Origin: Limanda limanda | Taxonomy: Eukaryota > Chordata > Actinopteri > Pleuronectiformes > Pleuronectidae | DNA: 64,000 nucleotides | Assembly: GCF_963576545.1 (NCBI RefSeq) | Contig: NC_083656.1 | Coordinates: 6,261,686-6,325,685, forward strand | Direction of reading: 5' to 3' | In this document: positions 1 through 10,641 of the stretch, piece after piece | Numbering within the stretch: the first letter of the stretch is position 1 | Layout: the number at the start of each line of letters is the position of its first letter | Program-made: the position numbers and the translations under genes | The notes under the pieces: generated by a model | What the model was told of the DNA's origin: nothing | What the model saw: the letters and a program-made list of their open reading frames with translations, nothing else | The model's database searches: none

Positions 1-657
1 AAGTTTAGTTCCACTGAAGTACCACCAGGGGGAACTAAAAATCCACCAATGACCTCAAGTAGTGTTCTTAGAATAACATTTTTTGTAATTTCAATGGTTC
101 ACTGTTTCTCTCAAGATGGAAATAATAGAGCCACAGGAAACACATATCAAATTAATATGAAAAATAATTAAATAAAAGACGGTTTTCGGTTGATATCACC
201 GTCACATTGTTTGCTCGGATTGATGCTATCACCTGATTGGGTACATACAATAAAACTGTAGCCACACATCCGCCCCTGTGAAAGAGAGATGTGCCCCCCC
301 CCCCATGCTGCAGTTCCTCCACAGTCTTTAATTTGCAGTCACTCCCACCAGAGCATGTTCCTTTTGGCACAAGTGCGCACTGAAGCCTGGTGTCCACATC
401 CAGCGGCTCATTGAGCAGCAGCACCTCAGTGGATCCACCGAGGACGCAACCTTTTCCGTGTGAATACAGCTTTTGTTTCACACTTGCTTTCCACTGGGTT
501 TTCTCTCTCTTTTGTCCCAAGCTGAGTCCAAAAGTGTGACTGAATCATGCGGGAGAGGAGCGCGTCTCCACCTAACGGGACGCAGGACGCGCGCTGCGTA
601 AAGAGCCCTATCCTGCACAAGTAGCGACCGCCTGGCACCAACAAGGGGACTGGAACC
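1..657. other. 5' flank of kcnj3
   Basis: No coding sequence recognised. There is a poly-C run near 295–304. The last ~110 bp before the ATG are GC-rich and probably 5'UTR. Confidence 0.5.
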
Positions 658-1330
658 ATGTCGGCCATACGGAGGAAATTTGGGGAGGACTACCAGGTGG
701 TGAACACCAACCAGGGCATGCCCTTCTCTGCCCAGGTGAAGAAGAAGAGGCAGCGGTTCGTGGAGAAGAACGGCCGCTGCAACGTGCAGCACGGTAACCT
801 TGGAGGCGAGACCAGCAGGTACATCTCCGACCTCTTCACCACGCTGGTGGACCTCAAGTGGCGCTGGAACCTGCTCATCTTCATCCTCACCTACACGGTG
901 GCGTGGCTGGTCATGGCTTCCATGTGGTGGGTGATCGCCCTCATCCGAGGGGACCTGACCCTCGGCGGCCACGACGACTCCTACACGCCGTGCGTCGCCA
1001 ACGTGTACAACTTTCCCTCCGCGTTCCTCTTCTTCATCGAGACGGAGGCGACCATCGGCTACGGGTACCGTTACATCACGGAGAAGTGTCCTGAGGGCAT
1101 CATCCTCTTCCTCTTCCAGTCGCTGCTGGGCTCCATCGTGGACGCATTCCTCATCGGATGCATGTTCATCAAGATGTCTCAGCCCAAGAAGCGCGCGGAG
1201 ACCCTGATGTTCAGCCAGAGGTCGGTGATCTCGCAGCGGGACGGGAAGTTGTGCCTCATGTTCCGAGTGGGGAACCTGCGGAACAGCCACATGGTGTCCG
1301 CACAGATCAGGTGCAAACTCATCAAGGTAG
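400..1330 (+). promoter_or_regulatory. kcnj3: CpG-rich 5' region of kcnj3 (likely promoter/5'UTR plus exon 1)
   Basis: CpG dinucleotides become dense from about 540 through exon 1, while flanking DNA is AT-rich. This fits a vertebrate CpG-island promoter. I see no convincing TATA box, and the transcription start and 5'UTR boundary cannot be fixed from sequence alone. Confidence 0.4.
658..1326 (+). CDS. kcnj3: kcnj3 coding exon 1
   Basis: Encodes residues 1–223, from [15 protein letters not shown] through the pore ([10 protein letters not shown]) to QIRCKLIK. It ends at AAG before the donor gtagga (1327), phase 0. The sequence before ATG (ggaacc) is a workable Kozak context. The exon is CpG-rich, unlike the AT-rich intron that follows. 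Confidence 0.97.
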
Positions 1331-4300
1331 GATACATGGTCATGTAGTCAGTGTCGTAATGTCTCCAAAAGACGCACAGGACATGTGGGCGCACTTTGGC
1401 GCAGTGAGCATCCTCCTCTGGCTCCAACTCCTGAAACGCCACCGTTCCTGTCACCGTCTAATTAACAGTCATTTAATATGTCCTGAAAGTTCTCATTATT
1501 GCTTTCCAAGTCATGCATTGAATTTCCATTCATCTCCGGAATTGATTGCACTCCCTCAGGGTCCCTATATGATTTGCACATGAGGTTATGGGTTTTTACG
1601 AGTAACCATTTCCATTTACCCCCCTGCAGCATATTAGTCTTTATTATTGTTGGATTTTTAAATGATCAGTGTCTCCCCTCCTCGCCTCTTCATCTCCGAG
1701 GGTCATCTCAAAGTGTCACTGGGCTGTATATTTAAGTTCAGCCTTGGCAGTCTTCAGATCAGCTTAATTGTCCCCTGGGGGACAGTAAGAAGAGGGAAGC
1801 TCTGCACTTATTGAGCAGGTTAACAAGTACATATATTGAACCCATTCCAATACTCAGTGGGCCACAATGAGGTGAAGACTCTTACCTAAAGACAAAAATA
1901 CCACAAAATCCGAGGCCCTGTAGAGCTCTATTAGACTATAGCCGCCAGACGTTAATCCACGTCTTGTATTTCTGCACCAAATGTCTCATATTCATGGGAT
2001 CCAGCTCTCTCCAGTCCAAACACCGGTAGATGCATGAAGGACAGTGGTGCTCTGTTGTGACAGGGAGAGTTAGTCGTGCTTTTGTCGTCTCCGAGAAGTG
2101 GCGTGATGATCTCGAGTGACAGTTCCCTCCTTGAAGCACAAGGGAGAGTCACCAGAAAGCTCCCAGTAAGTGAGTACCACCGTTAGTGCAGCTCACACTA
2201 AACGCTCCATTTGCTGAATCTATCCACACAGCATCTTTCAAAGAATCACCTTCTGTCCAGACTCTTATTTTTCTCCTGATTTGGGTAGAAACCCTTAGAG
2301 AGAGCAGAATAAAAGCCCCTCACTTGAGCCCATTAAAAGCCACTAAATAAGGTTTTATTGTTAGTGTTTCATCCTCGCTCTGGGAGGATTTTCATTTAAT
2401 TTCATCACCTTTATTTGCTTTTCAATTAATAGCCCAGAGAGGCAAAAAGGAAAATGTGTTGAGCTAATTGCAAGGCACCGATGCAATATCATCCACTTCA
2501 CACAGGATAATAGTTTCAATCAGGCCTTTTAACACTCTCCTAGTTGTTTGTAACTTCTGCTGCGGTAATCCCATTAATTCAAGATGAATGAAAGCAGCTG
2601 GACGTCCACACATTGGGCTCGCTGTCACGTCTGACTGTCAGATTTGCCGATTTCACGGATGTTACCGTTTTCTATAGCACATTCAGATCTACCAATTAAG
2701 ATTTTTTTCTGTGATCATTTTATTTATGCTCTGGGTGACACATCACGACTACTTTGAGCTGAAATTAACCCCTAATGGGTTTTGATTGCCATGATTCAAA
2801 AGGAACGTGCTGCAACAAGTGCTGCAGAACCTTCATGGCTACACTGCATTATTCAGTCTTAAATTAAAAAACGTCGCGAGTGTAACACAATTAGAGCTCG
2901 ACATACATTTGTTGTGTGAAGTGCTCCCACCCATCTGTTTTTCTTATTTTTTCCCTGCGACAGTCTCTGGCTCTCCTCCAGAGATCCGATGATTAGATTT
3001 ACGTGATGAACCTGATCTGGGGTTTCTGCCAGTAAATGATGATCCTTTAAATGATCGTTAAATTAGATTTGAAGCCACAGCTATCCACGTGTAAGTGGAA
3101 GGTCAGACATCCAGGACTCTCCTAATTGGCTGCTAAAGAGCATCGCGCTCAAATGCCATCAATCATCACACAGAGGACAGACGGTAAACAAGCAAAACTT
3201 TCATTTCACTTTTCTTTCACTCGGATCCAGCGCTGCTCCTGATGCTTGTGGCGGAACAATATCTGGAAACAGAGGCGGAGACTTGTCATACTTGTCAGTC
3301 GCAGTGTGCAGGACACCACTGCTGAAGAGGTGCAGTGTGTTTTGATGAATATTAGAGTGAGGTTGTAGAGCCCATAAACTATGCCACGGAGGCGTCACAC
3401 TGCACTGTGTGGAATTGTAGCGTAAATTGACTAAACAGCATCGCCCCGTATACTGTACCTGCTCTCTGAAACAAAGCCATGGCTTGTGTTCAGGTAACGC
3501 TCAGCTCAAGGTCACTGTCACATGGGTAGGCCCACCACGCCGACTGGAGAAATGAGGCGTGCTGCAGTAAATCCTGTCCTGGAGCTGTGTAAACGCAGCG
3601 TGGCTCGGTACCTGCCATCAACTGTCAGGGATACTCGGGGGTGAGCATGGGTCGTAAATTCATATGGGGCCTGGAAACTGTTGAGATGCTCAGGTTGTTG
3701 ATCAGAATTTAAAATAATGACTTTATAATATGATTTTCTTATGCAGGAATGCAGCTGTAACTACATGGAATAGATGCTCTGTTATGTAATATGCAATTTA
3801 AATACTGATTTTAGAGCCATTGTTTTTAGTTTGTTATTTTCAATCATAGGAGACGGTGATAAAAGGCCATTGGCAGTTTGTTTCCATTGAATCGCATCAT
3901 TAGGGCGAATGGTAGATGTATTTATTTTATAGCTTTTCTAGTCTTATCAACCACTGAGACCATACAAGCCACGATTCACATAGCGCTGCAACATTCAGCG
4001 ATTTTATGTTGCAAAGCATTTCTCAGCCATCAGGGGCCATTTGGGGTTCAGTGTCTTGCCCAAGGACACTGTGGCAGGCAAAGTAGAGGAGCCTGGGATC
4101 AAACCACCAACCCCCTTCTTAGTGGACGACCACCTGGTCCCCATGAATATCAGTCATATATTCCAAAATGACTATTTTATGAAACCAACAAAACTCCAAC
4201 ACTTAAGATTAAGATTAAGATACATTTATTTGTCCCAAAGACATGCACAGACATGCACAAGCACACTCATGCAAGGAGGGAAATTTAACCTCTGCTTTTA

Positions 4301-7300
4301 ACCCATCTGGTGCAGGACACACAGAGCAGTGGGCAGCCATGTACAGCGCCCGGGGAGCAGAGGTTGGGGGAGTAAGGTGCCTTGCTCAGGGGCACTAGAC
4401 AGGGTAGGGAGAATCCTCTTGGATTTTTGGACAGATCAATCCAGGTTCGTTTTTTTGTTGTTTCTCCGTGGAGTCGAACCAGAGACGAACCAGAGACCTT
4501 TTCTGCCCATAGTCCAAGTTTCTGCCACAATACAACTACCCTACTGCTACCCCCCCACCCCCTATGTTGACATATATACATGTATGTCTATTTACATCAA
4601 TGTGTGCTGATTCAGCATGTTCTCACATCTTATCCTCACGGTTACTTAATATGGAAACACTGCAACATTGGAATACACTGAATGGCATTTCTGAAGAAGC
4701 TGCGCTGCCGTAGCTGTTGCATTAATCCAAAATGTACCCAGAAGTGAATTGATTAAAGCTGTGGTTGTGTCGTCAGTTTCCTAAAGTGTCATCTTCAGTG
4801 TTTCCTCCTCCACCGAGGGCAGCACACATCTCAGACATAAGCAAAATTTTAATTTTCTTTTTTTGTTGTACACAAAAAATGCACAATGGGAATGGCAGCT
4901 GTATTCTAAACGGAAACCTTTGTGCACCAGAGGTTGTACCTTCAGTTTGACATTTTCAATCACGGCTTGTTCCTCTTAACTCTGAGGATAAGTAATGGAG
5001 AAAGTTTTTTTAAGTACTTCTTCCTGGAACCCAAGAACAGTAAATTATACGTGCTCGGAGGTATTTTAAAAACGAAAGGCATTTACTGTCAAACCTGATT
5101 GTGATGGACCCACTGTTAAAGGAACAGGGAGTACCTGGACTTTTAAGCTTGAGTTCTTCAGATTTTACTTTAGTGCAGTCAGACTGCAGTGTTTTCTCCA
5201 TCACTATTGCATATTAACTTAAAAGATTAACCTTGAATTCCCATAAATATTAATGCACCTTTCATTAATAAACCAATAGATTGCAGTGGCACACTGACCC
5301 CTGCACCGCTGGCAGGATATGATTTTAGAATAGAAAGACGTGTTTGCATCTGGTTTGGCTGCAGCGGAGGAACCTTCGTGCTCACTAGGAAAGACGAGTT
5401 AAAGACGTGAGGGGAAGTAAGCAGCAGCAGCAGCAGTGTGGTTAAACTAATCGGAAACACAAAGACAGGGAGAGGAGTGACAGCTGGGCGGTTGCTCATC
5501 AGTGTCAACAGAAGCATCGGCGCAGCAGGTTGGGCCACAGCGGGAGATAAGTGATACGGGCGAGTGGTAGGCGCGGACAGACAGGCATGGATGCGAGTGT
5601 TTAGCAAGACGGGAAAGCAGACGTGTCACCGTGGCTCGCCACATCTGCCGCCGTCTGATTCTGAAGGACAAACAGAGAGGAGAAGGAGAAGAGACAAAAC
5701 AGCGACGGAGGAATTGGCTGTAATGGTGCTGCCTCAGGATCAGGAATGGGAGCTGAAATGTGACATCTGTGACGCCATTATGTTTAATGTCCGGCTTGAA
5801 GTTCGAAGGCTCCAGCAGGACACACACACATGCACACACACACACACCGTTGCATTAAAGACAAACACACAAGGACGCACATGTGTAACATCCGCTGTCA
5901 CTGTTTGTTTCTTTGCATCTCCCTCACACCTGGCCCTGCTTTCACTCAACCCGAATCTCAGGTGGCTTGGTGAATTAAGCACTCTCTCCATATCCTATCA
6001 ATGAAGCCGTGCATCTGGAAAACAAGCAGCTTTGATGTCTTTTTTATAACTTGAGAGGCTTAAAAGTGACTCTATTTCCATTCCACTCTCATTGACTTGT
6101 AGGAGCATGGCTGACAAAAGGGAGAAACTGCCCACATGCATCTTAATGACAATGTAAATTTTTAAAACGATCGGGTGAGATAAATAAATTAATATATAGA
6201 CGTGACAGGCTTTTAAAAATGATTTGATGTTAGTCATCCAACTTATAGGAGCAAGGGGAGGGGGGTTCGAGCAGCAGAGGTCACCTGTATTATGGAAAAA
6301 TAAATTTTAAGAATATGTACTTATATATATATAGATATACTATATACTTGTATTAAAATATGACAAAATACTGGATTTCTGCTGTTTATGACAACCTTTG
6401 TCATAAAGAGAAATGGACTTGTTACAGCAGCGTATAGTCAAAACAGTGTAGACAAGAGAACAAGTTAAAATAGAATAATAAAAGGCAATCACATTAAATT
6501 AAACTGGTATTATAATGTAAAAATACATTGCCTATATATCAAATATCTATTTGAAGGAGTACCATTTAGAAAATCATAATAAAGATAATTTATCTGTAAA
6601 TGTTGAGTCATAACAATGAAAAACAAGTTATGGTAAGTTGTGGCTTTTTAAAGCCTTTGTCCTCTACATTTAAACCTTCTTTTTATAAGTTCTCTGTCCT
6701 TTAAAACGTTTATTTTTCTTTGCTTTTACAAAATTCCATCCTGCGACACAGGCTTTTTATCCTTCAAATTCAAATGGGTCTCACTCGTCAGTGAAGCGGC
6801 GTCGTGAGTGACACTTCTCCCTCAAACCAGGCGCGCCGGGGATCTGTGGGCACAGACGTCTTCCCGTGAAATGTCACACCCGTCTGTCCTCAACGTCTCT
6901 GTGAATCCAAATGACAGTCTGTTTGCCATCTGTGTGGACCGAGCGGCTCCTCACTCAAAGGGCCGGCGAGACTCGTCTGCACACAAGTTAACATGATGTG
7001 ACAGGGAGAACTATTTGATTTGAATCATAGAGGGATATCAAAATGTTACCGGGACCAAAGGGATTTATAATTTATGTCTTCTGACTGTTTGGCTTTTCAT
7101 TCACTTGGATTGGACTTTTTTATTGGTTTCTGCCGTCTGGGTGAAACAAACACGTGTTCCCTTGTAAATCATTCTTGACACATCAGCTGCAGTAAGAGGC
7201 TTTGGATTGACAGGACAAGAGGTTTTATAAGCTCTAAATTTCCACTTTCCACTTCCTTGAGCTCACGCGCTAATTCCATCTTTTAATTTAACAGCTACTT

Positions 7301-9196
7301 TATTTGATTAAGGTGAATCTTTTCTCCGCTCGGTCTCTTTAGAGCGAGCGCCAGTCTCTCCTCCGTAATCTAATGATGCTTGTTTCTGAGGCGCAGGCTC
7401 TTACAGAGTTTTGTAAGTACTTTAACGTTCAGGAAGGTGTACTCAGTAAATGATCGCACAGAAGTGACGTAAATTATACATGTGGGGGGAGGTGGGAGAA
7501 CGCCCTTATTTTACCCAGCATGTCTGTCTCACAGTCTGTGCCACAGATTGTTTATAAAGATGGACGACACGTTTCTTCCTCCCACTATCCAGAATTTAAG
7601 TTAAAATATATATATTAGTGTCGCCATCTTGCACATTCCGAGCCAGAGTCTGTGCAGTGACATACCTGACTTTGTTAAGTGTCTGAAATGAATCTCTAAT
7701 TAGAGCAACTTGACCTTTTTAAATAAACGTTTCAATCTTAATTTGTGATCCCTAAAAAATGAAACTTTAAATTTCAATGTGGAATTAATAAACAGCATTT
7801 CAGTGCTATAAACATTTTAGTGCTATAAATGAAATGGTGTTTAGTTGCTAATGCGATTCTAATGATTTGCCACTATAACCCCAGCATGGAGGAAAGGATT
7901 TTGAGTAATATCCTGAGTTAATTGGTCATGACTCAATATGTAAATGTGTGTTGTGTTTGTGTTTCCAGTCCCGGCAGACCCCGGAGGGCGAGTTCCTGCC
8001 GTTGGACCAGTGTGAGCTGGACGTGGGTTTCGGCACGGGGGCGGACCAGCTCTTCCTGGTGTCGCCACTCACCATCTGCCACGAGATCAACACCAAGAGC
8101 CCGTTCTTCGATCTGTCGCAGCGCTCCCTCATGAACGAGCAGTTTGAGATTGTCGTCATCCTCGAAGGCATCGTGGAAACCACTGGTTAGAACTAATTAA
8201 AATATCTCTCCATATAAATCAGCCTGTGGCATAGATCATTTTTCCGTAATATCAAATAAGTAATATCAAATATTTAATTTCATTGTGTTTAAATATTAAA
8301 GAGCACAAGCTCTTCTCCCTGTCTGCCATTTCCCCTCCACATTTCTGCCTCTCTTATCCTTGAGAGGCATTTAATACTTTAATATCTGCTCCCTGTCTGG
8401 CTGTCAGTCCCTTTTCATTTAATAGCCCTCTCTCTACAGTTTTGTTCATAATGTCTCCTTTTTTGTCATTTTCTTGTCTGTATTTCAAACCTTCTTTATC
8501 TCTCTGATGTCTTTTCTCTACATCATAGGTATGACCTGCCAGGCGAGGACATCTTACACGGAGGATGAAGTCTTGTGGGGTCATCGCTTCCTTCCTGTCA
8601 TGTCACTGGAGGAGGGCTTCTTCCGAGTCGACTACTCCGAGTTCCACAACACCTTCGAGGTTCCTACACCCCCCTATAGTGTCAAAGAGCAGGAGGAGAA
8701 GTCGTCCGTGACGTCACCCAACCCTCTGTCCGCCGCGCCCACCCCCTCTTCTCCTCTGCCGGGTAACGGCGGCCGCGGCGGCCGCAGGGAAAGGCTCCTG
8801 TCAGCCGACTATGCGGACCACGTAGAGGACCAAGTCATGAGGCGGCCCAGCAAACTGCAGCGCATGAGCTCCACCAAGGAGGAGACCTTCTGGAGGGGGG
8901 TGAAGACAGGGGCAGCCTTGCCAGGGGGGAAGGCCGCCAGCATGGGAGACCTGCCGCTTAGTATCCAGAGGCTGCGGTCCAGCTCCATCCCGGTCACAAG
9001 GCAAGCACAGCTGGAGGAGCAGGTCCAGCTGCTGTCCTTGGACGGGAACGCAGAGGAGGTCGAGCTGGAGAAACACAGACTGCCAGCAGCCATTAGCACC
9101 ATCAGTGCTCCAGCACCTGTCCAGATCTCCATGACCGGGGGTCGGCCGGAGGACAACTTGCCCGCCAAGCTGCGCAGAATGAACGTTGACCGCTAA
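658..9196 (+). CDS. kcnj3: kcnj3, G-protein-gated inward-rectifier K+ channel subunit 1 (GIRK1/Kir3.1), complete 3-exon gene
   Basis: Coding segments 658–1326, 7969–8185 and 8529–9196 join in frame to 517 codons plus TAA; human GIRK1 is 501 aa. Kir3 channels are plasma-membrane tetramers opened by Gβγ and PIP2; GIRK1 works with Kir3.2 or Kir3.4 in neurons and heart. Visible landmarks: TM1 about residues 70–94, pore helix with the GIRK1-type Phe at F126 ([13 protein letters not shown]), selectivity filter TIGYG at 132–136, TM2 about 147–173 with the rectification Asp D162, and the basic QPKKR segment (175–179) after TM2 that fits PIP2 binding. The cytoplasmic C-tail keeps the GIRK1-specific LPxKLxRM-like motifs (SKLQRM 403–408, AKLRRM 508–513). 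The N-terminus is about 11 residues shorter than human. The start is the first ATG of the conserved MSAxRRKFG N-terminus. Teleosts have two copies (kcnj3a/b); I cannot tell which this is. Introns are 6642 and 343 bp. Confidence 0.97.
4020..4145 (+). repeat. Teleost interspersed repeat (class uncertain)
   Basis: The segment reading ttggggttcagtgtcttgcc followed by caaggacactgtggc and a degenerate 'gggatcaaaccaccaacc' tail is a phrase I recognise from many fish genomes. It is non-coding. I cannot assign the superfamily without a repeat library. Confidence 0.55.
4199..4545 (+). repeat. Teleost interspersed repeat (class uncertain)
   Basis: Begins with a short ttaaga tandem at 4203–4220. It then carries the common fish phrases 'gcagtgggcagcc', 'gcgcccggggagcag' and 'ggtgccttgctcaggggcac', with a degenerate 'gagtcgaaccagagac' tail. 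It lies just downstream of the 4020–4145 repeat. Confidence 0.55.
7550..7680 (+). repeat. Dispersed repeat copy sharing a block with 62360–62650
   Basis: Contains 'aagatggacga' and 'gccatcttgcacattc … gagccagagtctgtg'. Near-identical text (ccatcttgcgcattc … gagccagattctgtg) recurs at 62401–62440. It lies about 300 bp upstream of kcnj3 exon 2. Confidence 0.5.
7969..8185 (+). CDS. kcnj3: kcnj3 coding exon 2
   Basis: Starts after the acceptor tttccag and encodes residues 224–295 ([14 protein letters not shown] … [10 protein letters not shown]). It ends with the first base of the Gly-296 codon before donor gttaga. This is the Ig-like cytoplasmic domain; the [14 protein letters not shown] stretch is characteristic of GIRK1. 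Confidence 0.96.
8529..9196 (+). CDS. kcnj3: kcnj3 coding exon 3 with stop
   Basis: Starts after acceptor catag, completes Gly-296 and encodes [20 protein letters not shown] onward to RRMNVDR and TAA. The distal tail (about 348–500) is divergent and Ser/Gly/Arg-rich. It includes a GGRGGRR segment encoded by 18 bp of GGCGGCCGC-type sequence with two GCGGCCGC octamers (8769–8785). Confidence 0.95.
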
Positions 9197-10145
9197 CATC
9201 TGTGGACTTCCTATAAGACTTGAAGGACATTTTGAAATCGAATCAGGCTCGAAGGGCATTGTATATAAAGACTATTGTGATATGATTATTTGATTTTTTT
9301 CCCCTGCAACCTTGGTCCGGTATTTTAGGTTTAACCAAGTTGTCCATTTCCACAAACAGGAGGACGACACCAATAAGCCATCCATCCGCTCAGACTGTGA
9401 GTCATTTTTGATAGATCACCATCTGTGCCCCCTACTGACTCTTAACACTTCTGCTCATGTGCTTGTTTCTTTCATTTCTGTTCACGGGGTTTGCATTGAA
9501 GATTTTCTTATTATCTCAAACGGCAACTTTTTAAATAATCAAGCACCAAAGTGGCAGCCGTAAATCACAGGGATTGTCCACTAGCTTAACCACAAGGCCT
9601 GTCAAGCTTTGGATTTCTCCCTAAGCAGAGCACATAGAACTGTAGCTGGAGTTCTTTTAACCTTTTGTAGAACCAAACCCCACAAGCGCTAAAAGGGAGA
9701 TGGTGAGATAGATGGTGTCAAGTTTGCCAAATACCTGACATTTTTCGCACAATCTTAAAATTGAAAACATACAGTGTGAAAAACAAACTTAGCACGTAAG
9801 CCAAGCAGCCAAATTAGTTGAAAAGAGAACAATAATACAGGATGATTGCTAATTTTTCATGAACCAACTCCACACTGCAACACTAGAACAAATATATTTT
9901 ACCCTTTTACCCTTAATACCCTTATTTACAGGGAACTCACAAGGAAGCTAAAATTAGCCTCATTACACTACTATTAGCTAACGTACAAAATCGATGGTTA
10001 CTATAAATTAGAAACACTGTCGACTACCTCCGTCTGAAGAAAACAAACCATTGTTTATAAAATTACTGAGAATTTGAAGTGATGCCGTTATCACTGTAAG
10101 CTGCGTTCAGTATGTGCCAATCAATCAACCTGGAAAAGGCACGAA

Positions 10146-10151
10146 AATAAA
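10146..10151 (+). terminator. kcnj3: Candidate kcnj3 poly(A) signal
   Basis: First AATAAA found downstream of the stop codon, which would give a 3'UTR of about 0.95 kb. The true cleavage site cannot be confirmed without cDNA. Confidence 0.25.
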
Positions 10152-10576
10152 AGATCTCTGACACACAATTCAGGTTGATGCACCATATTTATTTATCACT
10201 TGTACTGTATATTTGTTTATTTCAATGCACATTTGACTTGTGTGTTTATTAATGTACAATTTTAACTATTTTCAATCTTTGGACTTTGGACTTTCTTTCA
10301 TCATGAACTGAGTTATTAAAAAGGAAAACAAATACTTGGGAATGCAGGGACGCCGGCATCAGGGGACACATGTCTTATTATTGCCAATATAAAGCTAGAG
10401 TTTAAACTTCATAATTGCAACTGAAATTAAATTCTCTGAAAACACAAACGTGTCTGTGGGTACAGATTTTGTTTTACATTCTGCACCACGTTTTCTGTTA
10501 ATTGTGTAATTGCTGCTTGTGTTTAAAACATTTTTAAAACCCAGATGTATCGCAGCCAACGTTCTGCATCAGGAAG

Positions 10577-10641
10577 TCCTGCGTCTCCTCCTGCGTCTCC
10601 TCCTGCGTCTCCTCCTGCGTCTCCTCCTGCGTCTCCTCCTG
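10577..10641 (+). repeat. 12-bp minisatellite, five perfect units
   Basis: Five consecutive copies of tcctgcgtctcc from 10577 to 10636, then a partial copy. It is pyrimidine-rich on this strand. Confidence 0.9.

Larger units (their letters stand above)
1327..7968 (+). other. kcnj3: kcnj3 intron 1
   Basis: A 6642-bp GT–AG intron (donor gtagga, acceptor tttccag). It holds interspersed repeats near 4020–4550 and 7550–7680, AT-rich DNA around 6280–6760, and a block at about 2310–2600 rich in ATTA/TAAT sites that could be a conserved regulatory element. The short open frames in it resemble nothing I know. Confidence 0.85.

Noticed and set aside
478..1290. 270-codon antisense open frame over kcnj3 exon 1
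   Set aside because: Shadow of a GC-rich coding exon; no family signature, and the sense frame is clearly kcnj3.
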